Positions 25,370-34,440 of a stretch of DNA of 64,000 nt are shown here, one piece after another. Position 1 is the stretch's first letter. The number at the start of each line of letters is the position of its first letter. The translations under genes were made by a program, and so were the position numbers. The notes below the pieces were generated by a model. It saw only the letters and a program-made list of their open reading frames with translations, made no database searches and had not been told where the DNA came from. Source of the stretch: Thermoanaerobacterium sp. PSU-2 (GTDB lineage: Bacteria; Bacillota; Thermoanaerobacteria; Thermoanaerobacterales; Thermoanaerobacteraceae); assembly GCF_002102475.1 (NCBI RefSeq), contig NZ_MSQD01000006.1, forward strand, positions 62,001 through 126,000. The letters are read 5' to 3'.

Positions 25370-25402
25370 AAATTATGTCTGGCTTTATACCAGACATAAT
25401 TT
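25370..25402 (-). repeat. Perfect hairpin in the nfnA leader
   Basis: A 13-bp perfect inverted repeat AAATTATGTCTGG / CCAGACATAATTT with a 7-base loop lies between the promoter and the ribosome-binding site of nfnA. No T-run follows on the minus strand, so it may stabilise the mRNA or bind a regulator rather than terminate. Confidence 0.7.
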
Positions 25403-25415
25403 TTCACTTAATGAT

Positions 25416-25444
25416 ATATTATATATTTATATAACTAATGTCAA
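25416..25444 (-). promoter_or_regulatory. Promoter of nfnAB
   Basis: Minus-strand TTGACA and TAATAT are 17 bases apart, giving a transcript with a leader of about 65 bases. Confidence 0.7.
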
Positions 25445-25470
25445 ATATTTTTACATTAAAAACAACGAAT

Positions 25471-25488
25471 TGTCTAATCATTTAACAA
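25471..25488. promoter_or_regulatory. Rex-like operator upstream of nfnAB
   Basis: Read on the minus strand, TTGTTAA-ATGA-TTAGACA matches the Rex consensus TTGTTAA-N4-TTAACAA at 11 of 14 fixed positions. It lies about 27 bases upstream of the nfnA -35 box. Rex is the NADH/NAD+-sensing repressor of fermentation genes in Clostridia and relatives. Confidence 0.4.
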
Positions 25489-25531
25489 AATCGTAATAAA
25501 TTTAACAAAACAAGACATTTTTTTATCAAAG

Positions 25532-26731
25532 TTAAAGAGATTCTAAATAAATCTTTTCAATGACAGATTCAGTAGCTTCAACAGGTGCAATAGATAACAA
25601 TCCATCCAGGGAAGGAGTTGTTTTAGCAAGTTTCACAAGATTAGGAATATCATCTTTCGTAAACCCAAAATCAGATAACTTTTGAGTGCACCCCACATTA
25701 AAAAGCCATTCCTGAACTTTTTCTGCAACATGCTCCGCCTCAGCAGGCAGTCCTTTTAAACCAGGAACTATAGGACTATATACATCAGCCAACACTTCTG
25801 CTGTAGCTGGATAAATAGCTTTTACAACTGCTGGCAATATTGCTCCAAGTCCTAACCCGTGAGCGATTTCAGGTTTTACAGCACTTAAAGGATGTTCTAA
25901 AGCGTGAGTAAGATGTAAAAGGCCATTGTCAAAAGATATACCAGCTAATGCAGAAGCATACAGAAGGTAATATCTTGCCACTATATTTAAAGGATCATTT
26001 ACAGCAGCAGGAAGATAACGAACAATCAATCTTACTGTTTCCTTAGCCGTAAGAATGCTATATGGAGATGCAACAAGTGTTGTAGCGGCTTCCGTAATGT
26101 GATTTAAAGCATCAACGGTAACTGCTATCGTCTGCTTTTTGTCAATCTTTGTCATAAGCGAAGGATCGTCTATAGCATACATGGGGTATAAACAATCATA
26201 AGCTATAGCTGGCTTATAATTTTTCTCAGGTATAGTAGCTACTGCAAATCTGTCTACCTCTGTTCCTGTACCATGTGTAAGATTTATAGCTATGATGGGA
26301 ACAGCCTTGTCAGGAATAAATTTTTGCTCATAAAGTTCTCTTGCATTTTTATCAGTATATTTTAAAAGCACAGCCACGCTTTTTGCAGTATCTATCGGAC
26401 TACCACCGCCAATTCCAATTACGGCTTTCGCTCCAGATTCACGTCCAATTTTGGCTGCTTCGTCTATCATGTCAACAGTAGGATTTGGGCCAACTTTATC
26501 GTAAAGTGAATATTTTAAATCAAGATCATCTAATACAGGTTTTACAACATCCCATGCTCCGCTAGTCTTATATGAGCCTTTTCCTGTTATAAAAATAACA
26601 TTATTAATGCCATTAATTTTTAAATTTTCTAATATATCCTTTATCTTATGTATACTGCCAACGCCAAAATAAGTCGTATTTTTACAGCGAAGTTCAAAAA
26701 TTTTGTTAGGATTCACCTTTGTTTCCCACAT
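25532..26731 (-). CDS. Iron-containing alcohol dehydrogenase (group III)
   Basis: The 399-residue enzyme has the nucleotide-binding GIGGGSPIDTAKS and the metal-binding region of the Fe-ADH family: DALNHITEA, then HALEHPLSAVKPEIAHGLGLG, supplying the Asp and His ligands. It should reduce an aldehyde to an alcohol with NAD(P)H; the exact substrate (acetaldehyde, butyraldehyde or other) is not readable from sequence. I recall NfnAB and an NADPH-linked iron ADH being studied together in Thermoanaerobacterium ethanol formation; whether this is that gene is unverified. It has a consensus promoter and a Rex-like operator. Confidence 0.9.
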   Translation of the reverse strand: MWETKVNPNKIFELRCKNTTYFGVGSIHKIKDILENLKINGINNVIFITGKGSYKTSGAWDVVKPVLDDLDLKYSLYDKVGPNPTVDMIDEAAKIGRESGAKAVIGIGGGSPIDTAKSVAVLLKYTDKNARELYEQKFIPDKAVPIIAINLTHGTGTEVDRFAVATIPEKNYKPAIAYDCLYPMYAIDDPSLMTKIDKKQTIAVTVDALNHITEAATTLVASPYSILTAKETVRLIVRYLPAAVNDPLNIVARYYLLYASALAGISFDNGLLHLTHALEHPLSAVKPEIAHGLGLGAILPAVVKAIYPATAEVLADVYSPIVPGLKGLPAEAEHVAEKVQEWLFNVGCTQKLSDFGFTKDDIPNLVKLAKTTPSLDGLLSIAPVEATESVIEKIYLESL

Positions 26732-26747
26732 TTTTATAACCTCCTAT

Positions 26748-26765
26748 TAGTTAAATTTATAACAA
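26748..26765. promoter_or_regulatory. Rex-like operator at the alcohol dehydrogenase promoter
   Basis: On the minus strand TTGTTAT-AAAT-TTAACTA matches the Rex consensus TTGTTAA-N4-TTAACAA at 12 of 14 fixed positions. It lies between the -10 box and the ribosome-binding site, a good position for repression. Confidence 0.5.
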
Positions 26766-26777
26766 ATTTCATATTAT

Positions 26778-26806
26778 ATTATAGTACCTTTCCATCGAAT
26801 AGTCAA
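26778..26806 (-). promoter_or_regulatory. Promoter of the alcohol dehydrogenase gene
   Basis: Minus-strand TTGACT and TATAAT are separated by exactly 17 bases. Confidence 0.82.
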
Positions 26807-26840
26807 ATTCAAATCAAAAATATCAAAAATTCTTTATCAA

Positions 26841-26869
26841 AAAAACATAGCTATTAATGCTATGTTTTT
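26841..26869 (-). terminator. Terminator downstream of the cyclotransferase-like gene
   Basis: A perfect stem AAAAACATAGC / GCTATGTTTTT with a 7-base loop and T-rich ends lies between the cyclotransferase-like gene and the alcohol dehydrogenase promoter. Confidence 0.8.
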
Positions 26870-26882
26870 AAATTCTTTTATT

Positions 26883-26960
26883 CTATCTGTTTGATGTTTT
26901 GTTGTAATTTTCAAGCGCACTATTGACACTCTTTTCGGCATCATCGAGTGTCCACTCATA
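26883..26960 (-). pseudogene. Possible C-terminal remnant of a lost gene
   Basis: A 25-codon open stretch ending in TAG reads YEWTLDDAEKSVNSALENY and a short tail. It has protein-like composition but no start codon, and an in-frame stop precedes it. It is followed by a terminator. It may be the decayed end of a gene or a chance frame. In this 250-base gap I otherwise see only the terminator and the ADH promoter. Confidence 0.25.
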
Positions 26961-26982
26961 TTAAATACATGTAACGTTTATG

Positions 26983-27408
26983 TTAATTTCTTAAAATATT
27001 CTCTATAAGTTCAACGTCAAAACCCGCATCTATGTAACCTTGCTTTATTACATTGTAATACCTTTTGCTAGGTTTTCCTACATCATTTCCCGGATTCATT
27101 ATATATGTCATGGCTTTTATTGATTTGCCTTCGCAAATTGCTTCTACAATCTCTTTCCTATAAAGATACGGATAATCTTCATATTTATCCAAAGCATCCT
27201 CGTCTTTCTTTCCTATTTCCCACAAAAGAGACGGTACAAAACTGCCATTTGATGGTTCAATTGTGGCATAGGCAAAACCATTTTTGCCTCTAAATACAAG
27301 TTTCCAATTTTCGATTATGGCAGGCCCTATCAGTTGTGCATTTGGACATCTTTTCATCATTTCCGTAAAATTCATATTACTGCCATAAGCCAAATAAAGC
27401 TTTCCCAT
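26983..27408 (-). CDS. Gamma-glutamylcyclotransferase-like protein (AIG2/GGCT fold)
   Basis: The 141-residue protein starts with YLAYGSNMNFTEMMKRCP, the substrate-loop signature of the fold (YGSNM). The expected catalytic Glu is probably the one in LDKYEDYPYLYRKE. Members release 5-oxoproline from gamma-glutamyl compounds or cap gamma-glutamylamines. The substrate is unknown. It appears to be a single-gene unit between gltX and the alcohol dehydrogenase. Confidence 0.85.
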   Translation of the reverse strand: MGKLYLAYGSNMNFTEMMKRCPNAQLIGPAIIENWKLVFRGKNGFAYATIEPSNGSFVPSLLWEIGKKDEDALDKYEDYPYLYRKEIVEAICEGKSIKAMTYIMNPGNDVGKPSKRYYNVIKQGYIDAGFDVELIENILRN

Positions 27409-27449
27409 AGGTTCATCTCCTAATTAAGTTTACCGTAAAAGTTATATTT

Positions 27450-27490
27450 AAACAAAAGTAAGAGAACAGAATATCCTCTTACTTTTGTTT
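27450..27490 (-). terminator. Terminator of gltX
   Basis: A perfect 15-bp stem AAACAAAAGTAAGAG / CTCTTACTTTTGTTT with an 11-base loop overlaps the last codons of gltX and ends T-rich on the minus strand. Confidence 0.8.
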
Positions 27491-28921
27491 AATGCTTTCA
27501 ATATACTTTATCGCTTTTTCTATCCTTTCAACAGTCTTCTCTTTGCCCAATAGCTCCATTATATCAAATAAACCTGGTCCAAACGTTCTGCCAGATATAG
27601 CAAGCCTTGTTGGATGAAACAAATCACCGCTTTTTATGTTCAATCTTTCTATCAAATCACGGTACGCATTTTCAGTTTCAATTAAATTAAAATCATCTAC
27701 TGTCTTAAGTGCTTCAACGGCTTCTCTAAGTATGTTTTCGACTCCATCCTTTTCAAAATACTTTTTAACGCCCTTTTCATCGTAGGAAAAATCATCTACA
27801 AAGTAGTATGACATAGCATCTGCTATTTCGCTTAAAGTCTTTTCCCTCTCTCTTACAGCACTTACAATCTTTTTTATATAATCATAATCGTATTCATCGC
27901 CTATTAATCCTTTGCTAATCAAAAATGGTATAACTTCTTTTGTCAATCTATCTACATCGCAATCCCTTATGTAAATGCCATTTAACCAAGTAAGCTTTTT
28001 TGTATCATATATAGCCGGATTTTTAGATACTCTATCTAAAGTAAATTCTCTTACACTTTTTTCTGTAGTAAACACTTCTTCGCCATCTGACGGCACCCAT
28101 CCTAAAAGTGTGATATAGTTTATGATTGCCTCAGGCAAGTATCCTAAATCTCTAAACTCTTGTACAGACGTAGCTCCATGTCTTTTGCTGAGTTTACTTC
28201 TATCAGGCGCCAATATCATCGAAACGTGTGCAAATTCTGGTTTTTCAAACCCTAATGCTTCGTATATAAGGATCTGCTTTGGAGTGTTTGATAAATGCTC
28301 CTCTCCTCTTATTACATGGCTTATCTTCATTTCATAATCATCTATTACCGTTGCGAAATTGTATGTAGGCATATTATCTGACTTCATTATGATAAAATCA
28401 TCAAACGTTGAATTGTCAAACTCAACATCACCTCTGATTATATCGTGCACTACCGTTTTTCCTTCCTTTGGCACTTTCAATCGTACGACGTATTTTTTGC
28501 CTTCATCTATGTACTTTTTTACTTCATCAGGCGATAAATTCCTACATTTACCTGTATACATAGGGGGTTTTCCGGCCTTTTGCGCTTCGCTTCTCATTAC
28601 ATCAAGCTCTTCTTTCGTGCAAAAACAATAATAAGCTTTGCCTTGTCGTACCAGCTCATCAGCATACTTTTTATACAGCTCAAGTCTTTTTGACTGGTAT
28701 ACAGGCCCTTCATCCCAATCGATACCAAGCCACTTAAGTCCGTCTAATATGGCCTTCATTGAGTCACCAGTTGAACGCTCTAAATCTGTATCATCAACTC
28801 TTAAAATTAACTTTCCATTGTTGTGCCTTGCAAAAAGCCAATTAAATAACGCTGTTCTGGCACCGCCAATATGTAAATTGCCTGTTGGGCTTGGTGCAAA
28901 CCTAACTCTTACCTCGTTCAT
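27479..28921 (-). CDS. gltX: Glutamyl-tRNA synthetase
   Basis: This class I synthetase charges tRNA-Glu, and in most Firmicutes also tRNA-Gln ahead of amidation. The 480-residue protein has the HIGH-type motif [15 protein letters not shown] at residues 10-24 and the KMSKS-type motif KLSKRHG. The anticodon-binding helical domain is at the C-terminus. There is no zinc-type cysteine cluster of the long subfamily beyond CFCTKEEL. It has a strong promoter and its own terminator. The two tRNAs it might charge lie about 4.6 kb away. Confidence 0.96.
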   Translation of the reverse strand: MNEVRVRFAPSPTGNLHIGGARTALFNWLFARHNNGKLILRVDDTDLERSTGDSMKAILDGLKWLGIDWDEGPVYQSKRLELYKKYADELVRQGKAYYCFCTKEELDVMRSEAQKAGKPPMYTGKCRNLSPDEVKKYIDEGKKYVVRLKVPKEGKTVVHDIIRGDVEFDNSTFDDFIIMKSDNMPTYNFATVIDDYEMKISHVIRGEEHLSNTPKQILIYEALGFEKPEFAHVSMILAPDRSKLSKRHGATSVQEFRDLGYLPEAIINYITLLGWVPSDGEEVFTTEKSVREFTLDRVSKNPAIYDTKKLTWLNGIYIRDCDVDRLTKEVIPFLISKGLIGDEYDYDYIKKIVSAVREREKTLSEIADAMSYYFVDDFSYDEKGVKKYFEKDGVENILREAVEALKTVDDFNLIETENAYRDLIERLNIKSGDLFHPTRLAISGRTFGPGLFDIMELLGKEKTVERIEKAIKYIESIKQK

Positions 28922-28967
28922 ATAAACATCCCTTTCCTGCTGTCTATTGGATTTAAAACTAATTTAG

Positions 28968-28996
28968 ATTATACTTTAATATATAATATTTTTCAA
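28968..28996 (-). promoter_or_regulatory. Promoter of gltX
   Basis: Minus-strand TTGAAA and TATAAT are separated by exactly 17 bases, about 47 bases before the start codon. Confidence 0.8.
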
Positions 28997-29049
28997 CAAT
29001 TGCACATAATATATGGTTACACGACATTAATATTTTAAGGAGGCGCAAA

Positions 29050-29520
29050 ATGAAGGATATAATCGTAAATTTGTTAAAAGAACGTGGAGTAGATATTGAA
29101 GACATGGCTAAACTTGTATTAGAGCTTCAAAAAAAGTATTACGATCTAACTATGGATGAGGCAATAGAAAGCTTAAATGCAGTTTTAGACAAAAGAGAAG
29201 TTCAAAATGCCGTATTGACAGGCATAACCCTTGACAAACTTGCAGAGAAAAACATGTTAGAAGAACCACTTCTATCAATTCTTAAAAGAGATGAACCACT
29301 ATATGGGATTGACGAAATCTTAGCCTTAAGCATTACAAACATCTACGGATCAATTGGGCTTACTAACTATGGCTACTTAGATAAAGTAAAACTCGGCATA
29401 ATAGGAACATTAAATGAACATAAAGATGAAAGGTGCAATACATTTATAGATGATTTAGTGGCTGCAATAGTTGCTGCGGCATGTTCGAGAATAGCTCACT
29501 CCATCAAAAGCGGAAAATAG
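29050..29520 (+). CDS. Phosphatidylglycerophosphatase A-like protein (YutG family)
   Basis: The 156-residue protein matches the soluble Firmicute branch of PgpA. Conserved blocks are GIDEILALSITNIYGSIGLTNYGYLD in divided form (near residues 86-111) and the late acidic region NTFIDDLVAAIVAAA. True PgpA removes phosphate from phosphatidylglycerol phosphate; the soluble branch has no membrane helices of the E. coli type, and its substrate is less certain. The ATG follows AAGGAGG. It is monocistronic and divergent from gltX. Confidence 0.75.
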   Translation: MKDIIVNLLKERGVDIEDMAKLVLELQKKYYDLTMDEAIESLNAVLDKREVQNAVLTGITLDKLAEKNMLEEPLLSILKRDEPLYGIDEILALSITNIYGSIGLTNYGYLDKVKLGIIGTLNEHKDERCNTFIDDLVAAIVAAACSRIAHSIKSGK

Positions 29521-29526
29521 ATTAAA

Positions 29527-29557
29527 AAGGGGCTTACTAAAAATGCCCCTTCGTTTT
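29527..29557 (+). terminator. Terminator of the PgpA-like gene
   Basis: AAGGGGC pairs with GCCCCTT across an 11-base loop and CGTTTT follows, seven bases after the stop codon. Confidence 0.72.
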
Positions 29558-30044
29558 ACCTTTTTTCAAAAAGTTCTCTTGGTATATGGCAATAGCCGTT
29601 TGGATTTTTCTTAAGGTACTTCTGGTGATATTCCTCAGCGTCGTAAAAATTTTTAAGCGGCTCGATTTCAGTTACGATTGGCTTTTCATATTTTTTCTGC
29701 TCTTCTTCCTTAGATCTTAATATAACATTAACATCATCGTCATCTATATAGTAAATTCCTGTACGGTACTGCGTACCTATGTCATTGCATTGTCTATTTT
29801 TAAGTGTTGGATCTACGATCTTCCAATAACTTCTCAGCAAATCTTCTAACGATATAATTTTTTCATCGTATTTTACATAACAGGCTTCAGCAAAACCTGT
29901 CGTATTTGTACAGACTTCTTCGTATGTTGGATTTTCCTTATTTCCATTTGCATATCCAACTTTCGTCTCAATTACTCCGTCTATGGTGTCAAAGTAGGCT
30001 TGGACACCCCAAAAACATCCACCTGCTAAAACTATTTCTTTCAT
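29556..30044 (-). CDS. msrA: Peptide methionine sulfoxide reductase MsrA
   Basis: MsrA repairs the S-form of methionine sulfoxide in proteins. The 162-residue protein has the catalytic cysteine in [13 protein letters not shown], plus [16 protein letters not shown] and the late [14 protein letters not shown] with a possible resolving cysteine. It is a stand-alone MsrA without an MsrB domain. The ATG follows GGAGGAG. Confidence 0.96.
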   Translation of the reverse strand: MKEIVLAGGCFWGVQAYFDTIDGVIETKVGYANGNKENPTYEEVCTNTTGFAEACYVKYDEKIISLEDLLRSYWKIVDPTLKNRQCNDIGTQYRTGIYYIDDDDVNVILRSKEEEQKKYEKPIVTEIEPLKNFYDAEEYHQKYLKKNPNGYCHIPRELFEKR

Positions 30045-30109
30045 AGCTACTCCTCCTCATAAGAATCTAATATAAGTCTAACACACTAAATAGCCAAAGA
30101 AAAATATTT

Positions 30110-31171
30110 TTATTTTATTCTTGACAATGTAAACTTCACTTCACCCGCATTTGTCTCAACACTCACTAATTTATATTGTTTTAATGGACTTTCAAAATCC
30201 AAAACAGTATTGTAGTTTTTTATAAGATTGTTTAAGTCTTCTCCCGTTATCTCCACACCTTTTACATTAATTGACGTAACTTTGAAATCAATTTTTCCAT
30301 CATTCACCTCAAAATTTCCATATAAAGTGTAATTATCCCCATCAGATAAAGTAAATCCGCTATCATCGAATATGATCTTTACATTTTTTAATACATCATT
30401 ATAATTGTCAATCATATTGCTTATTGATTCATCGCTAAATGATGCTGATACCGAATCAATTTGAATATCGAAGTTATCAGGCTGAAGGCTGTTCCAAGGC
30501 AGCTTTGAAAAATTATTTAGCAAAAAATCAAGAGATGGTATGCCGCTTTCCACCGACGCGCTTATGTCTAATATTCTTTGGTAATCACTAATTTGCTTTT
30601 TGATATTGTCAAGCATTGCACTTTTTTCGCTTTCTAATTTATTTAAAGTCAAAATCGCATTTTTTTGTTCTTCTATTTTTTTCCTCAATTCATCTCTCTG
30701 ATGGCTTAATGCCTCTTCTTCAGTTTTTTTATTTTTTAAGAGGTAATTTATGTGATCTAATTTGTTGTAAAAGTAATTAGTAATTATATCTATGTATATC
30801 AATCTGTGCAAAAGCTCTGATGCGTTGTTTGACATCAGTAAAAGAGATAATATGGTATTTGTACCATTCATGTACAAAAACCTAAACCAACTTTTTATAT
30901 TATTTCTCTCATTCACGATTTCTCTGCTTATGCCTGATATCTCTTTTTCCATTGAGTCGATTTGTTTTGTGGTATCTGCGATTTCAGAATTGAGTTTTTC
31001 CAATAAATTTGATGCTCTTACTTTTTCCATGTCTAAATTAAATAGCTCAATTACGATTTTTTGTTCCTCAACCTGAGCATTTTTTAAATCTGATGCAGGG
31101 TCAGAATAAATCGTTTTAATATTTGAAAACAGCAATAGAAATATCAAAAGTATTGACACGTATTTCTTCAT
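30110..31171 (-). CDS. Secreted coiled-coil protein with a PcsB/CwlO-like N-terminal domain
   Basis: The 353-residue protein has a signal peptide (residues 1-23, ending IYSD) and long heptad coiled coils at about 27-95 and 140-205. Between them is a block WFRFLYMNGTNTILSLLLMSNNASE that resembles the hinge of CwlO/PcsB hydrolases; written in parts it is WFRFLYMNG and LSLLLMSNNASE. The NlpC/P60 or M23 catalytic domain found in those hydrolases is missing. Instead there is a beta-rich C-terminal part of about 130 residues that I do not recognise. It may be a regulator of a wall hydrolase. Neighbours are comEA and msrA. Confidence 0.65.
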   Translation of the reverse strand: MKKYVSILLIFLLLFSNIKTIYSDPASDLKNAQVEEQKIVIELFNLDMEKVRASNLLEKLNSEIADTTKQIDSMEKEISGISREIVNERNNIKSWFRFLYMNGTNTILSLLLMSNNASELLHRLIYIDIITNYFYNKLDHINYLLKNKKTEEEALSHQRDELRKKIEEQKNAILTLNKLESEKSAMLDNIKKQISDYQRILDISASVESGIPSLDFLLNNFSKLPWNSLQPDNFDIQIDSVSASFSDESISNMIDNYNDVLKNVKIIFDDSGFTLSDGDNYTLYGNFEVNDGKIDFKVTSINVKGVEITGEDLNNLIKNYNTVLDFESPLKQYKLVSVETNAGEVKFTLSRIK

Positions 31172-31212
31172 AATTTCTCCCCATTATGTTCTATATGGAA
31201 CAAATTTACATT

Positions 31213-31830
31213 TCAATCAACTGTTATCTTATCTTTTATTTGTTCAAAAAGCTTTGGCCCAATCCTTGAAACATTCATAATATCCTCTATTCTTTGAAAA
31301 TTGCCATGTTGCTCTCTAAAATCTATTATGCGCTGTGCAGTGACTTCGCCAATTCCCGGCAGCGTATCAAGCTCTTCTTTTGTAGCAGTATTAATATTTA
31401 TCTTTCCATTTGTTGCATTGGAACTGCTGGATTTGTCGTTAGAAGCATAATTTTCTCCTATTTTCGGCACTTTTATCATCTGCTCATCTTTTAACTTTTC
31501 GGCTAAATTTATATCTGAAAGATCTGCACCATCCAAAGCTCCTCCTGCCATTTTTATAGCATCATCGATTCTATCGCCTTCTCTCATAGTGTATACTCCA
31601 GGCGATTTGACAAGACCGGTTACATACACTTTTATTTCTTTGGACTTTTCATTTTCTATTGTTTCACCTGTATTGGAATTGTTTATTAAATTCTTATCGC
31701 TTTTAATGTTGACAATATCACCATTCTTTTGAGCTTTACTTTTTTCAAAGATAAAGTATCCTGTCAATAATGAAGCTATTATCAATAAAACGATAATTCC
31801 ATATTGTTGACTTTTGGTTAATTTAAACAT
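31213..31830 (-). CDS. comEA: ComEA DNA receptor
   Basis: ComEA binds double-stranded DNA at the outer face of the membrane during transformation. The 205-residue protein has one N-terminal membrane helix (about 11-27), then an SLBB domain with VYVTGLVKSPGVYTM. The C-terminal double helix-hairpin-helix has NINTATKEELDTLPGIGEV and RIGPKLFEQIKDKI. It is separate from comEC, which lies about 19 kb away, rather than in a comEABC operon. Confidence 0.93.
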   Translation of the reverse strand: MFKLTKSQQYGIIVLLIIASLLTGYFIFEKSKAQKNGDIVNIKSDKNLINNSNTGETIENEKSKEIKVYVTGLVKSPGVYTMREGDRIDDAIKMAGGALDGADLSDINLAEKLKDEQMIKVPKIGENYASNDKSSSSNATNGKININTATKEELDTLPGIGEVTAQRIIDFREQHGNFQRIEDIMNVSRIGPKLFEQIKDKITVD

Positions 31831-31946
31831 ACTCCACCTCTTTCGATTTTGCTATATAAATATTTCTACATTTTTATATAAATTCCTTTTTAAATTTCAT
31901 ATTTTTTTGATATACTAAAATTATAAGCGTATATGGAGGCAAAAGC

Positions 31947-33203
31947 ATGAAAAAAATAGTTTCTATTATTACGGTTATTATATTTTTGATTAATTTTATA
32001 CCAAAAGTATATGGAATGGAAAATCCACCGCAAATTGTAGGGCCTACAGCGGTACTGATGGATTTCACTACTGGTCAAGTCCTTTACGACAAAAATATGA
32101 ATCAAAAGATGTATCCTGCCAGCACAACAAAAATTTTAACGGCGATTATCGCCATTGAAAAAGGAAAATTAAATGATGTAGTAACTGTAAATGATGATGT
32201 CAAAAATATCGATGGAAATTCTATCTACCTTGTACCAGGAGAAAAGCTTACATTAGAGCAATTGCTTTATGCTATGCTTTTAGAGTCTGCTAATGATGCT
32301 GCAATTGCAGTAGCTGACCATATCGGCGGCAGCATACAGGGTTTTGCAAATTTGATGAATGAGAAGGCAAAAGAAATTGGTGCTAAAGACAGCCATTTTG
32401 TCAATCCAAATGGATTGCCAAATACTGATCATTATTCAACACCATATGATATGGCATTAATAGCAAGGTATGCGATGAAAAATGCTACATTTAGAAAAAT
32501 TGTAAGCACTATACATTACCAGATACCGCCTACTAACAAATTTGATAAGCCAAGAGATCTCTGGATTAGTAATAGATTGATAAAGCCCACAAGCTTTCAT
32601 TACGACGGGGCAGATGGGGTAAAAACCGGTTACACTATTGCTGCTAACCAAGTTTTTGTCGGTTCTGCCACAAGAAATGGCCACAGGTTAATATCTGTAA
32701 TCATGGGTGATGAAGGCACAAATATATGGACAGATACAATAAAATTATTGAACTATGGTTTTAATAATTTTGACCTTGTAAATCCTTTAGAGCAAAATTC
32801 AATCGTAACATACGTAGACATCGGAAAGGTAAAGTTTAAATTGCCTCTTATTGCAAAAGACTCATTCTACTATGTAGTGCCAAAAGGACAAGAAAACAAT
32901 ATTAAGTCATCTATTTCGGTCGATAAAAATATAAATGCACCTGTAAAAAAAGGGACTACGTTAGGCATGATTAATTTCACACTAAACGGAAAACCTATTG
33001 GAAGCGTACCACTTATAGCAGATGAGTCGGTTTATAAAAATTACTTAGGAACATACTACAATGGAAATAAAACTACTGTAATTAAAGATTACAGCACAAT
33101 CAGATCTTACGCTGAACTTTTACTTGGGTTAGCAATAGTGATGATATCAATTCTGCTATGGCTTAAAAAGAGGGCGAGAAATAAATTTATCTTCATAAAA
33201 TAA
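31947..33203 (+). CDS. dacF: D-alanyl-D-alanine carboxypeptidase DacF (PBP family S11)
   Basis: The 418-residue penicillin-binding protein trims the terminal D-Ala of peptidoglycan stem peptides. It has a signal peptide (1-23), the SxxK motif PASTTKILTA, the SAN motif ESANDAAIA and the KTG motif DGVKTGYT. A C-terminal beta domain and a C-terminal membrane helix (about 390-408) follow. The layout fits DacF/DacB-type sporulation enzymes that set cortex cross-linking, but a vegetative DacA cannot be excluded. Confidence 0.9.
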   Translation: MKKIVSIITVIIFLINFIPKVYGMENPPQIVGPTAVLMDFTTGQVLYDKNMNQKMYPASTTKILTAIIAIEKGKLNDVVTVNDDVKNIDGNSIYLVPGEKLTLEQLLYAMLLESANDAAIAVADHIGGSIQGFANLMNEKAKEIGAKDSHFVNPNGLPNTDHYSTPYDMALIARYAMKNATFRKIVSTIHYQIPPTNKFDKPRDLWISNRLIKPTSFHYDGADGVKTGYTIAANQVFVGSATRNGHRLISVIMGDEGTNIWTDTIKLLNYGFNNFDLVNPLEQNSIVTYVDIGKVKFKLPLIAKDSFYYVVPKGQENNIKSSISVDKNINAPVKKGTTLGMINFTLNGKPIGSVPLIADESVYKNYLGTYYNGNKTTVIKDYSTIRSYAELLLGLAIVMISILLWLKKRARNKFIFIK

Positions 33204-33224
33204 AAAGGGTGAACAACCCTTTTT
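33202..33224. terminator. Terminator between dacF and the DUF362 gene
   Basis: AAAAAGGGT / ACCCTTTTT with a 5-base loop and a T-run lies between the convergent stop codons and can serve both. Confidence 0.85.
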
Positions 33225-34361
33225 TTATCTATAAAACAATTTTGCAATCGATGGTTTTTTTATGCTTACTGCTTTATGAGGACACAGCTCTTGACAGCAA
33301 AAACACCTAATACATGTTTTAAGATCTACAACTGGTTTATTTCCAACCATTTTTAGCGCTTTAGGAGGACAATTTGACACACATATTCCACAACTTTTGC
33401 ATATATCATGATGAAAAATCGGATACGGCTTTACATGTCTATCTAAATATCTCGATAAAAATGGTGGAATCTTTTCAGTCACGCTAAATCCTCTTAGCGT
33501 TGGTATGTCAAAATCATCTATTTTCACATCTTCTATATTCATACCTGCGATTATTATATCTTCCATACGACCCAAACCACGCCTTTGCGCCATAAAAACT
33601 GTCGGCACATCTTGATGTTTTAAACCGATGATTGATGTAGCTACTGTATCAAGGGCAAAAACATCATCCGATGAAATAATTAATCCGACTTTTTTTGGAC
33701 GTCCAGCAGACGGGCCATTTCCTTCCATTGCAACTACAGCATCCATTATCGTCAATACTGGCTTTAAAATTGTATTTATGTCGATCAACATGTCTGAAAA
33801 ATCTTTCACATCCGGCATTGAAAGGTGATAACCCGCTTTTACAAGCCCTGGTATGGCACCAAACTGATTCTTCACAGCTCCCGTGTAAACCGTCAAACCA
33901 TGTGTCTTCAATTTTGGCATTGACACAATAGCATCACATTCCATAAGGGCTTTCATGAAAGTAGCTTGTTTGATAATCTTTCCGGACGGTATTTTTACTT
34001 CTACTTCTTCTGTGTCATAATTTAATTCAGCACCAGTTCTTGCTGCAACATCTGCCATGCCTGTCGATTCATAAATAGACTTTAAAGCTCTATAAGAAAA
34101 AGGCCCTGCTGGACTATCACCTATGACAGGTATAGCTCCAATTGCTTTAATAGCATTTGCAACTGCTTCAACTATTGAAGGATGTGTCGTTACAGCATCA
34201 TCAGGTCTATTTTTCTTTAAAAGGTTTGCTTTAAGAAAGACTCTCTGTCCTTTTTTTATGTACTTTTCAATCTCACCTAAGTTTTTAAAAGAATTTTCCA
34301 ATGCAACCTTTACATCATTTTGAGAATAAGAAGGACAATTTTCAATAGACACGGTATACAA
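33225..34361 (-). CDS. DUF362 protein with C-terminal 2[4Fe-4S] ferredoxin domain
   Basis: The 378-residue protein has an N-terminal DUF362 domain (ANLLKKNRPDDAVTTHP, IVSMPKLKTHGLTVYTGAVK) and two C-terminal cluster motifs, CKSCGICVSNCPP and CIRCFCCQELCPH. DUF362 proteins are widespread in anaerobes and have no settled function; electron transfer is implied by the clusters only. The TTG start is chosen because AAAGGTGG lies eight bases ahead; a GTG at 34373 overlaps that box. Confidence 0.82.
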   Translation of the reverse strand: MYTVSIENCPSYSQNDVKVALENSFKNLGEIEKYIKKGQRVFLKANLLKKNRPDDAVTTHPSIVEAVANAIKAIGAIPVIGDSPAGPFSYRALKSIYESTGMADVAARTGAELNYDTEEVEVKIPSGKIIKQATFMKALMECDAIVSMPKLKTHGLTVYTGAVKNQFGAIPGLVKAGYHLSMPDVKDFSDMLIDINTILKPVLTIMDAVVAMEGNGPSAGRPKKVGLIISSDDVFALDTVATSIIGLKHQDVPTVFMAQRRGLGRMEDIIIAGMNIEDVKIDDFDIPTLRGFSVTEKIPPFLSRYLDRHVKPYPIFHHDICKSCGICVSNCPPKALKMVGNKPVVDLKTCIRCFCCQELCPHKAVSIKKPSIAKLFYR

Positions 34362-34440
34362 GATATACGCCACCTTTAAAAATATATTTTAGACCAAAAT
34401 ATTAAAGGAATGCAGCTTATGCACATTCCCATAATCAATT

